From Phoronis australis (Eukaryota > Phoronida > Phoronidae), in NCBI GenBank assembly GCA_002633005.1, contig NMRA01000264.1, positions 236,631 through 300,630 of the forward strand: 64,000 bases of DNA, in the 5' to 3' direction. The notes below the pieces were generated by a model. The model was not told where the DNA came from. It saw nothing but the letters and a program-made list of their open reading frames with translations, and made no database searches. Shown here one piece after another: positions 13,701 to 25,700 of this stretch; the stretch's first letter is position 1, and the number at the start of each line of letters is the position of its first letter. Position numbers and translations under genes: made by a program.

Positions 13701-16700
13701 GCGACTTTGTCTGCCGCGCTGAGTTTTCGTCTGCAGTGCACTTGATAAAACATTCGAAAAAATCAGGCCAGAGAAATGAGACAATGGTTACAAGTATATA
13801 GTCACGCCCGTTTCTGTTACTTAGGACTGTCGCTATTCTCTTTTGATGTGTGACTTTGTAGTGGTGCATGCGCGCAAGTTCCCACACTTTGGAGCGCATG
13901 TTACCTTGACACCAACATGTGATTGACAGGTGACTGGCACGTAGGCCCTACGCGCGTGCTGAATCCCGCCGCTATCTTTGGCCATAAAAAACAGATGCAT
14001 ATTGAAAGAGGCCGTTATATTACTTGACAGCATTTCCAAATCACGATTGTCAGCCGACTGAGACATTGCGCGCTAACAACGGGACCGAACAGTGCCGCAG
14101 TGCAATATTGCAAGTGATATAAATAGGATAATCTGGACATCTTGCATGAAAAATAAATGTTTTTCCACCACGAAGTTTGGTAAGGTGATCGTTTATGAAT
14201 TGAAACATCGCTGTTTTGTAGCGTATATCACATATTTATGCCGTGGCTCGAAATTTTATTCTTGATTGACGAGTGGCACACGGCCGCTTAACCCCGATTC
14301 TTGTCTTGGGCCTACTTCTTTGCCGAGCATGTTTGGCGCAACGGCAAGTGAGCAATGCCGGGCAGTCGAGATTAAGCAGCAAGCCACAGAACCATACGCT
14401 GAAAATGTCATTGAGTCACGGAGTGTTGACTATAAACATCCCAAACACAAAAAACATCTGAATTAAGGTTTTCAAACTTTTATTACAACCAATTTTAAAA
14501 CTGCTCTCTGACTATGAACTTGGCAGCTAGTACGAGACTGTAACCATAAATCTGATGTCTGCTGTGACCTCTGCAACACGTGAAGCTTGCACGCGCGCAC
14601 TTTAGCAAGATGAAATAGTTGCAATCCAAGTAGAGGCTGCGTGGTCACTGGTCGTCTGCGCTCTACACTACAGGGCTAAATAACAAGACCGCAGGACGGC
14701 ACGGGGCTATTACTCAGCAATTCTGTAAATTTAATAGTGAATAACTAATCTGAGGGCATGATAACCTTTGTTAGGATCATCCGCTGTTATGACATTTTTC
14801 CCGTCATGTGGCGACGTGACGATAACGCTCTTTGAAAAGTGCTACGCGTTCCGAGTAGGCCTACTACTACGTGTGTAGTGTGGGTACTTAGATCACGAGG
14901 TAAGATTAACCGCCCAGGGCGCTTGCCTGTCGTAATAAGCGCCCATGTTCGGTTAACCGCCCACCCTGGATTTTTTGAAGTTTCACGTTTAAGCGCCCAT
15001 GTCTGGTTAACCGCCCACCCCCGATTTTTTGGGTTTGCCAGTTTAACCGCCCAGGGCGTTAACCCGAACGTTTACGGTAATTATACATTTGGAATCGGAT
15101 GCATGGTATTCCCCTAACATACATCATACAGGTCAATACCTAAGGCACTTTTAAGTTTGGAACTCGAAAATCTGGGGAGATGGTCTTAAGCTGAGCAGAT
15201 GTGTTTAAAAACAGAAATTTTTTAGGAGTTACCAGTTGAACAACTGCCGGTGCGGGTAAATGCCCAGGACTTGCGTGAAAGCCATAAATAAAACATAGGA
15301 GAATGCGAGTACTCTCCCCACTCGAAAACTTTGAGTAGTTGTTATTCAACTCGAAGTGAGTTTCATTTATTTTGGTAGCTAAAACTCACTTGAAACAAGC
15401 TTTCACACAACACAGGAGCTTTCAAATAATAATCTCCATCTTGATAAAATTCACTTGCTTAAGAACATTTGTTGGGAAGATTCAGATGTTTCCACCATAA
15501 ACTAAGGGAAATCCATTCATTGAAAAGGACCATTAGTTGGGATGGAAACGTCCGGATCCTCCACAACATATGTTCGTGGTATGTCGATTTTATCTGATTA
15601 ACATCATCAAGATTCTCGATCTTATAAACTGTGGGTGNAAAAGTACAAATTTGGAAATTTAAAAGGTGGCCATTAAGCCGAACCTGGGCGTCATCCGGGA
15701 TGAGAGGTGTAACAAAATAAGCAATTTTGCTGTTTAGAAAGATGATCTCACAAGTAATCTAAACACACTTAAGTTAGAGAAATATGGACTGAATATCAGG
15801 CAGGAAACTGGTAAAAATATTCAGCGGAACTGTGGCATGTGAATCTAGTTCACAATTGAGATCACAAAAGCATGGTTTATATTTCATTTATGAAAAATAA
15901 TACCCAAGGTAGGAGATGGTATTCTATTATTATAATACAAACATGTAGTTTAGGAAGAGTCACACCTAATGACTTAAAGATAGCATTCAGATCACAATTG
16001 TTCATGAATACAAAGCAATTCATAGGCAATCCTTCATATTCAAAACCTTCAGCTCATGAAAACTGAAAGAAGAATTCCCTCTATGTGTGTGACATTTAAT
16101 CAATGAAAAGTAATGACATGGTTATCAACAACTAATCATCCCTCTAAGGTCAGTTTGTGACTGTATCGCTAACAGTGGAGATTCACAGCAATTGGTCAAA
16201 CCAAAGAGTGGTCAAACCACAGAGCGGTCAAACCACAGAGTGGTCAAACCACAGAGCGGTCAAACCACAGACTGGTCAAACCAAAGAGCGGTCAAACCAC
16301 AGTGGTCAAACCACAGACTGGTCAAACCAAAGAGCGGTCAAACCACAGAGCGGTCAAACCAAAGAGCGGTCAAACCAAAGAGTGGTCAAACCAAAAAGCG
16401 GTCAAACCAAAGTGCGGTCAAACCACAGAGCGTAACCAATGACATAAGTTCACCTTCTGCTTACTTTAAAATTCCATCACTGAACTGCACTTCCAGTCAA
16501 CTTCCCAAAATACCCTAAATGCCATTCTTGTTTTGTGGTGTTAACCCACAATTCTGCGCACTCGTAGGACTCCGGTCTTAGAACTCAGCTGCCATGCTTA
16601 GGACAGACAGGGCAGTCTAAAATCCTGCTATCGATAATTTTTTGACATAATGAAATTTCATAATTTTTCATCACTTCAACATAGAGTTTACAGGATTTTA

Positions 16701-19700
16701 TTCTGACAGATAATCCATATCAAGTTGAAAACAGAATATATTTGTTCATTGTCAAGTACCTCACATTATTTGAGTTAACATTTCATAGATATGCCCCTCA
16801 AATTTACCAAAATTTTCATGGATGTGCCATGTCCCAACTGATCGAAACAACCAGATATTGTTTTGAAGAGAATTATCTCGTCTGTTGGCTCCTGTCATCC
16901 ATATCAGGATATTCGGCTGAAAAATATATTTTTAGAACTTTCTTTAAGCATTCTTATAGGCTGCCGAACAGTTACGGAAGGCAACAAGGTCAAGGCGCAT
17001 CCTGATTGACCAGCTTTGTTTATATTCAACCCATTAGCAACCAACAGGCATCTATTTTGATGTCTTGATTACATCAAAGTTTACTGCTTTCATTGAAATT
17101 TTATTACGGTTCTTTCATGGTTCTTCCATGCGACAGACAGAGAATGGGGCAATAAAATGACCAGCAAAGCGTCCTTTTCGGTCGGAGAAGAGAAGCAGGA
17201 AACAGCAAATTTCAAAAGCACAAGAGGCTAAATTCAGCACTCAATAGGTGCAAGTTAGCGAGTGCGATTAATCGGCCAGCGTTGCCAGTGATAACAAATA
17301 AATGGAAATGGTCGGAAGGAAGTTAACCAATAATAGGTCTGATGGTGAGGAAATAGTTCCAGACTCTGCTTCAAGGGAAAAACTTACTACTAATGTTTAT
17401 GTGTATTGTAGCAATAATTATCAGTTGAGTGATGAAGAAGTCACCACAGTGACTTAAGTGTTTGCTTGACATGTTGAAGTCACCACAGTGACTAGTGTTT
17501 GCTTGACATGTTCCAATTCAACAACAAAGTGATTAATTTGTAATGTCCTGGGGTGGTAGTCTGCAGAAACCTTGGAAAACTGTAGGCTGGCTTTTCAAGG
17601 GAAATAGCCTTTTTGTGCACTTTGACTCAAGAGTGTTTGATTACTTGTTATTCAAGTGCATGGCTGAGGTAAACCACCTGATAACACTTTTGGCCCACGG
17701 CTTCCACCAGGGTCATGTGATTCTCTTAAAGTTTGAGTCTATGTTCAGTTTGAAAAATATGTATGAAAAAACGTTTCAGCGCATCAATAAGTCAGTTCAG
17801 CAAAGTTATGTTCAAGTCAGATATGAACACATGGATGCAGCAGCAGCAATTGGTCCGCCAAGCATACTTAAATTTAGACCCTACGTTGGATCTCAATGAC
17901 ACTATTGACATGGCCGTGTCATGCAACTGCACTTGACACAACTGACATGACCGTGTCGTACAATTCCACTTGACACAACTGACATGGCCATGTCATACAA
18001 TCACACTTGGCACAACTGACACAGCCGTGTCATAGAATTGCACTTGGCACAACTGACATAGCAGTGTCATGCATTTGTACTAGACACAACTGACATAGCC
18101 ATGTCATGCAACTGCACTAGGCTCTAATGCAATTTCTCATCCTCCTACCAAGTAGGAATTGTAAACAAAGTTACAACAGGTAATATTTTAGACTATACTG
18201 TCACGCATGTGTTTTAGCAAAAAATGGCAGCTAAAGCACTGGTGACTAGATTGAGAATAATCGCAGAGACTTAATGTAGAAATACGCTCGTTCTAGCAAG
18301 TGCATGGAGAAAAATCATCGAGCTTGGTTGGCCACCACAAATCGTGAATTAAAGTAAGACCAGGAAGGAGATACCTATGGTGCTGGGATGAACATTGACA
18401 AAATTATGCTAAAAAATAAAACTGTGTCTTAGGCCTTTTATAACAGGATATGACAAGGAAAATAGAATCGCAAACCTTCATTCTTACATTTCTCAAGATG
18501 TGCATTTTTGTTAACAAATGTTGTAAATAAAAAATGACCTATACTTGTGAAATTTGGCATGCACTGTCTTATCATGTATGTCTATAAAATTACAAGAGTA
18601 TTTTCTCAACATTTCAATGTAAAAAATTTAAATTTCTGAATAATTGATTTTTCCGGATTTCTTCATCTAATTTTCAGTATAATGTAAAAAAATGACACTC
18701 AAGAAATTTTCAATTTCCTCTTGTTTTAAAGATCCTTGCTTTTAGTATAATGCAAAGAAAACAGATTAGAAAAATGTCTAAAGGTTTGCATGGTAATAGC
18801 GTTACTCGTGGACGTATCAATTTTAACGTACTTTTGACATTGCCATGGCATCCGAATATTTTTTTCCTAATGAACATTTTTGTGACTGGTACATCACAAA
18901 CATTTGTCCCCTCTGACTTTATTTAAATCCATCAATATTTACAGATTTTGATAAAATACCGTCATGTCTGACCTTAAATCACCAATTTACACCAAAATTG
19001 GTTCATCGTTGGCCCTTCTAATGCTAATGAAGTCTTACTGTAATGCTCATGCAATGCTGACACAAAATTTGACAAGCCAAGAAGGCGCGACATCTCATTC
19101 TGGGCTCAGAAATGTGTTAGCAGGCTAATCTTGTGAAAGCTAAAACATCAATCACACAACATGTTTTCTAACTAGACAGCAGTAAGTGCTTGGAACTACT
19201 GTTGGTAAAGAGACATTGCATCCTCTTATGACCAGTACAGATCTGCCCCTTGAATGAACATTGTCCAGTCACGACTACAAAATACTCAAAAGCAAATGGA
19301 ATAGTCATTCGATAATGTGACTTTCATCACATTTTTTGACAATGAGCTTTAGCAACCGAAATAGAATCACAAGAAATGCATTTCCTGGTTTCTATACGAC
19401 ACGATGACCTGTCTACAATGGTTGCTATTATGGTAAAGGGAATTCTTTAAAATTATGGAAGAAGCCAAGTCCATCCCCCTATGTTCAGGGATCGATGCTT
19501 CACGTAATATCAACTTGCAAATGTGAACTTGTAAAATTGCCAGGTTGCCAAACAGCAACTGAGGGTGTCCAACCTCAATGGCAAGAGCCGAAAATGAAAT
19601 AAAACTAGATACCTGGACTGAAAATCTCGTGAACTCAGAAAACGTCCGACTGTGCACCCCAGCTCGCCAAGACGCCATTTTTAGTGATAGGACAACATGC

Positions 19701-22700
19701 CCCTCTCGCACAGGCTTGCCTCCCGAGGCAGACGAATACAGCTGACATGTTGCTTGCAAATGACTCATATACAGACCCCTCCATTTTTTGCTAAACGATT
19801 CTGACTTCTGATTGTTTACATCCAGTAATACTTTAGTGCGTGCTCATAAGTGTGAGTGACGGATTGCGATTTTAACAATGTCGCCCAACAAAATCTGATG
19901 TCACGTTGGTGGCCTACAAGTCACCAAATCAAACCCCGATGTTACACTGTGCAATAAAAAATTTGTATCAAATCTAGCATGGTCATTTAACCCTATAGTA
20001 AAGTAGGGTGCACATTACTTCACATTGTTAACTTTATTTGCCACCGCATCCTCCACTTCGTAAAAGATTTTAAAATTCTCCACATTTTTGCACAAGCACA
20101 CTGACAGATGTCACGCAGAAAACATGTTTTTAAATTCAGGTTACAAAAGTGAACTCATGATTACATATCTAAGTTTCACCAGTGACATCAGACAGAGATG
20201 CAATATTAGAAGAATTTTTCAAATGATCTTATACCAAGTCAATTTCCACATCACCCATTCTTCAAAAATCAAGTTGTAAAACTACAATCAAACTGAGGGT
20301 GGAGATAATTGTTTTAATTTGATAACATTTCCACTTGCCCTTTAAATCCAGGCAACTTTCACATCTGGCTGCACCAGGGCATCCCTAGTAGAGTTAATGC
20401 CTGAATGACCCTTCAGACATACCAGTGCATGAAGCTGAGCCGCACAGCCACAAAGTACATACTTCCCAACCACAGGAGAACTGCAGACCATTTTTGCAAG
20501 GGTCAATGGAAGCTAATTACTGTGGAAAGGATGGAATTTGGATCCATACAAGCCTCATTGGCCTTGTATTGACATAAACTGTTATGAATCAATATCATAA
20601 TTAAACAGGGCCATTATGACCAAAGGCCTGACAGATTTGACAAACTATGCACATCAATTTTATGACAGCTGCCAGAGTGGAAGGACCTGAACACTTTTAC
20701 AGTAATGTCAACTGCTGTAAACCACAAATTTCTATCACTGATTATTGAAAAGTTCACAAAACCCTTTCAATAAAGTAAGAACATCAGTTTTCTGACAAAC
20801 ACTGGAGGGCAGGGCAGAGTCTAAGGACTGGTGTGAAAAGCTCACAAAAAATCTGCTGGTTACACAAGGTTACACAAAATGACACAATGGCAGGATGTTT
20901 ATCCAATCAAAAATGAAGGAGTTTAAAGTCAGAGCAGATTTATTGCACTTTAAATAAATCACATAGGAGAGTATTAAAAACTCCCAGCATTTAAAGCGAT
21001 CCCTTTAAATTTGCGAAAGGTAATGCCAGATGTCCGCAAAAGTATTTTTTTCGTGGTGAGAAATATAATTCAAACATCACTTAGAGTCTTTACAGTTTAC
21101 ATAACCAATAACCAAAAATCGTATTGAAACTACAGACGTAACTGCATGTAAAAAAATCAAAAACTTTCAGCATGCGAAATGAAAGTCCGTTTTACTGTAA
21201 AATAGTGGCAAAATCATGTTTCTAGCAGATGTTCTTAAAAATGTCCAGTCAACTCGTCATTCTAAATAAACTTTAATCCAAGGAACCTTCGCAAGACTAA
21301 CATCAAAGAATAACAAAAGAGATAGTGACAATTATTGCATGAAGTCAACCACAGTTCACTTATATTCTCTCCCCTTAAAAGTGAAATAATGGTTGTGTTT
21401 TCAGTTTACAATGACTACTGGATTCAATATCACACAAAATATTTAGATGTATTTAAAAGAGATTAACACACTTAGCCAATCACTAAAATTCAAAGACTCC
21501 CATTTCATTTTCAACAGTGATATGCATTAGTCTAATAGTTTTTTGCAGAATTTCATTGGGTTTGCTTTCAGAAGGAGGGTTAGTTTTGTATTGGGAATGA
21601 ATGTCAACAATACTAAGAACTTCTTTTTGTTAAAGACAGGTCAAATGTGCCCCACGGGTCAAACATTCACAATGACAGAAAATCATTCTCTGAAACAGTC
21701 GTGAATGCTTTGCCAAAAATATCCAAATGGTGTGGTAAAATGAGTGAGTTAGAAGGTGAAAATTAATATTTTGTTTAAGGTCAGAGTTTGCATCAAATTT
21801 TAGAAATGTTATATATGTCATTCAAAAATTCAAGAATTAGATTAACAACAATCACTCACCTGGATGTTATACACTATGGGGTTGCACGAACATGTTGTGT
21901 CTGCGGTTATTTTTGACAAATGTCAAGTCTATTTTCAAATTGATACAAAACACAAACAGCATCCCATTGAAATATGATACATGCCACAATAGCCCATGTC
22001 CCAATATTCTGATAAAGAAAATCAGTTCAGTAAAAGTACTTGGTTACCACAAATTTTAGATTTTGTTACAAACAGGAAGTTTTTTGCGGTAATTTTTATA
22101 TGTATGAAACTTGAAGTGAAGAACAAGCAAGCTGACCAAATGGTGAAGCACACAAGTTGAAACAGGATTGGAAACCACACATTTCCTTGGAAGGCAACAT
22201 TGCACTAAAGAGGCCTTTCCTCACAGACTACACAACTTGTCACCCGAGGCAAGTGACACATCACATTGGTCAACAGCAGAGATTTTGCTATTTGCTCTAG
22301 GTTTTGGACATTGTCTTGATTTTTCAAAATCTTTCAGGACGCTTTGAAACTCAGTCAGACAAAATTCGCCACTGGAGAATGATGGCCGAAGTTGACCGCA
22401 ATCAAGTGTAGTTAGTAGTTCTTTAGCTTGAATGGTCAAGTTTGTGACCAACATGAGGGGCAAAGGGAGCGACTCCTGTATACGCTATTCCCATAAATGA
22501 ATGGGGCAAATGTCTGGACTAAAGTAAAATCAATCAGACATTCTGAAAATATATCAGTACCACTGGATGGTCCACACTTAACAAAATCTCTGGACAAGGG
22601 ATCACCACTATCAATTTTAAATTTTAGGATGCTAACTTGGAAATTAGTAAAAAAAATCAAATCTCCGAATAGTACCAAACCTAGATAAAGTAGGGCTGAA

Positions 22701-25700
22701 TAAAACATAACTGAGAGTAAAATTAATAGATGTTTAATTTCACGAATTAAGCACCAAATAACCTGATTATATGGTTGTTTACAAGCATGTACTAAATACT
22801 AATAGTAAAATTTCCAGAAAATATCCCAAATTTGCTCATTTTTCATTTTAAACATTATTGTGAATGCTGGCAATTTTTCAAAAAATTTGCCCAGGTGATA
22901 GCTAGGGTGCAGAACTTGAACATGGTAAACCACTATTTCATGGAAAAGTGAAAAAAAATTCAAAATTCCACGCGTCCACCCTGTTGTGTCCTAAACTGGT
23001 GATTTTACAGTAGTGAGCCAATGAAATTCATCCCAGGTCTTTGGCAAGAGCTGATAAGGAAGAAAGGTTCAAACCAGGGTAGTTCATGTAAATTAGATTA
23101 AAATGTTCCAGAATGGATAATTTCAGTCTGCGTGCATTAGATAAAAATGTTTCAGCAGGGCTAGTTCCACATACCTATGAGATTTTAATTATAGTAAAAT
23201 CTAATCAAATTCCTGCCAAAATTGTCACTCTTTCATAATTCAACTCATAAAGTGTTCACAGCATTTCAAAATTTGGCGTGATGGTAGGCTATGGCACAAG
23301 ACTTGGCGCGATGGAAGGGTATGGCACAACACTTGGACATGGGAAATCATTAATTTGATGCAACATATCTTTTTCGCAAAAATGAGAAATGTTAAATTTC
23401 ACTTGGGCCCCATACTGTGTTTTATATCGGCAAGATATTACTTTAATTATTTGTAACGTTTAAGCAGGGATAGTTTCATCATGTGACATAAGACTAAAAT
23501 TAGTCACCTGTAGAGCTGTTTGAATAATATAAAACTTACAATTTGTTAAAACGAAAAAACTTCCACGTCAAATTTAAAGTTTCTTAATCATTGTTGTTGA
23601 GCATTTTTGATTGGTTTTGAAATTATTAAAATTTCACGAAGTTTTGAACTTTTTCCACAAACAGGTTTCTGACTTTTCTGGATACAGCGATTAAATTTTG
23701 CATGACTATTGTTGGAGAATCCAGGGACAGGCAGCTTTGAAGATTTGTTTGGTACCTGTATCAAAGATCATGACATCATTCATTTTTAACGCAGAAAAAC
23801 TTGGGTTTAATTTGAATTTTACGCAACGAGAGATTCATTCAGACCTAGCAACTTTAACATTTAAATCTTAAAGAGAAGGTGTCTCTGGAGTTGTCAAGAA
23901 AGTGTTACCTCTGTCACAAAATCTGGGTGTGTGCAAGCTATTCAATTTTGATCCAGTATTGCACAGAATTTGAAGGTTGAGGAAACATTTTTGTTCATTT
24001 TTAATAATCCGAGGGTAAAATTTAACCAGTTTAGGGCAAAATTTGGCGGATGGGTGAAATTTTATTTTTTCATTTTTACATTACCAGAACGATATTCTGC
24101 CATACCTAAGTTCCAAAACATAGGTACCCACAGAAAATATTTTTAAAAAATTATGAGTATTCACAACAATGTAAGAAACCCTTGAAAATGAAAAAAGTGC
24201 AATTTTGGCAATCATCTTTGTCGCAAATTGGTGCAATTTTACCATTTAACCTGAATTATACCCAGACTACAGTAGGGCAGGACATAATATTGTGTCCCAG
24301 ATTAAAGCCTAACTTCAGTGGAATTTTGTTACTTCAGATGTATTAGGCTAACCAGATAGTCCTAGCAAAGCTTTAGTAAAATAAGAAAATGCGAGTTCAA
24401 CCACCCAAGTGTAAGCCCGTCAAATGATAAGTGAAGCTGCCTTTTGGTGCCATGTTGCGTCACCGCGAGATCCCAGCACAAACAACAAGGTTGTATTGAA
24501 TAGAGGTCTGAATAGAACACCATTGTGTGTGGGTGTTATTCACAGCTGTTTGAATTAAAAGGTGATTCTTGTGGTGACGTAGACAAAAGCGAGCTAATAT
24601 GCCTAACAGTTCGTTGCATTTGGCAATTTATGGCACTAGTGGGTTCAGAGCGAACATACTGAAGGAACCAATTTTACATGTGTTACTGCTGAAGATAGGC
24701 TTTAAAGCTGTATATGCAAAACTGCACTTTTACAAGGCTATCCCCATCCCCGAAGAATGCTAATTGCAATAATTATTAGGTCAAAGTCATTCATTCATTC
24801 ATTCATTCATTCATTCATTCATCAAGACTGGGTCCACCTAAAGTGAGTTATGGATAAGGGCCCTATTGTAAAATGAACAATAATTGCCAAATCGTAAAGC
24901 TCAAGTTCAAAAGTGAGAACAATTTGTTACTCCAACAACAGACTAAAACTTTACAAACAAATTTATAAATACCATAATATAAGCAGAATTTAACAGCAAG
25001 AAATCATGCCTCAGTCCATTGTAAACCAATCCATGAACTCAGTTCGGGTACAGCTGTGTAAATGACAAGAAGCTAATGTGAAGAGTATCTCAGTTTACCA
25101 TTGTGTCATGTGATCCCTTAAATACCTCTGAGAACTGTTTGTCAGCAGGCAATTACTCTACAATACCATTATTCTAAGCTCGATTGGGCCAGACCCAAGA
25201 ACGACACACCGGAGGCCCGGGTAGTAGTGCATACTTAACCAACACTTAACTGCATATTTTTTCATAGTGCTAAGTTGTATTATGAAATTGTAAAATCTAA
25301 AGTCAAAAAGTATATTTAAGCACTTGGAATTGCTGCAAATAAGCAGTTGGAAAGATCTGTAACACAAGACAAGACATGGTTTAAAGACCATCAGAATAGC
25401 GCTATGTAAAGTTAGCATAGTCTTGCAGTTACTTGTCGCAGAACCGTCCATTAAAAAGGGTGAAAGGTTTGGATCCAAGTTTAGAGTATATAATAAGAGC
25501 ACTGGTCGGATATATCAGTACCTGATTTTGAGAACCAAGAAATCACTGAATAACGGGCCTGTTATTCAGTGGATGAAACCAGTGTCTATATTAAGTTCTG
25601 TTTCTGAATTTTTGGTAGAAGTTATAGTCTTTATTCTGGTTAAACACCACTGTTTTGATGTACGGAGAGAACTTGCCATTTTACAGTCTAGTTACTTTAA

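Noticed and set aside
16157-16518. Two Gln/Ser/Asn/Lys-rich open frames, and a superficial CRISPR-like look
   Set aside because: The 16-bp tandem repeat has no spacers and lies in a eukaryotic intron; the frames are by-products.
17543-17899. 118-codon plus-strand frame
   Set aside because: Composition is plausible but no family is recognised and it runs into the 37-bp minisatellite.
19367-19768. 133-codon minus-strand frame in CBL intron 1
   Set aside because: No recognisable domain, no conserved neighbours, no convincing splice sites that would place it in CBL.
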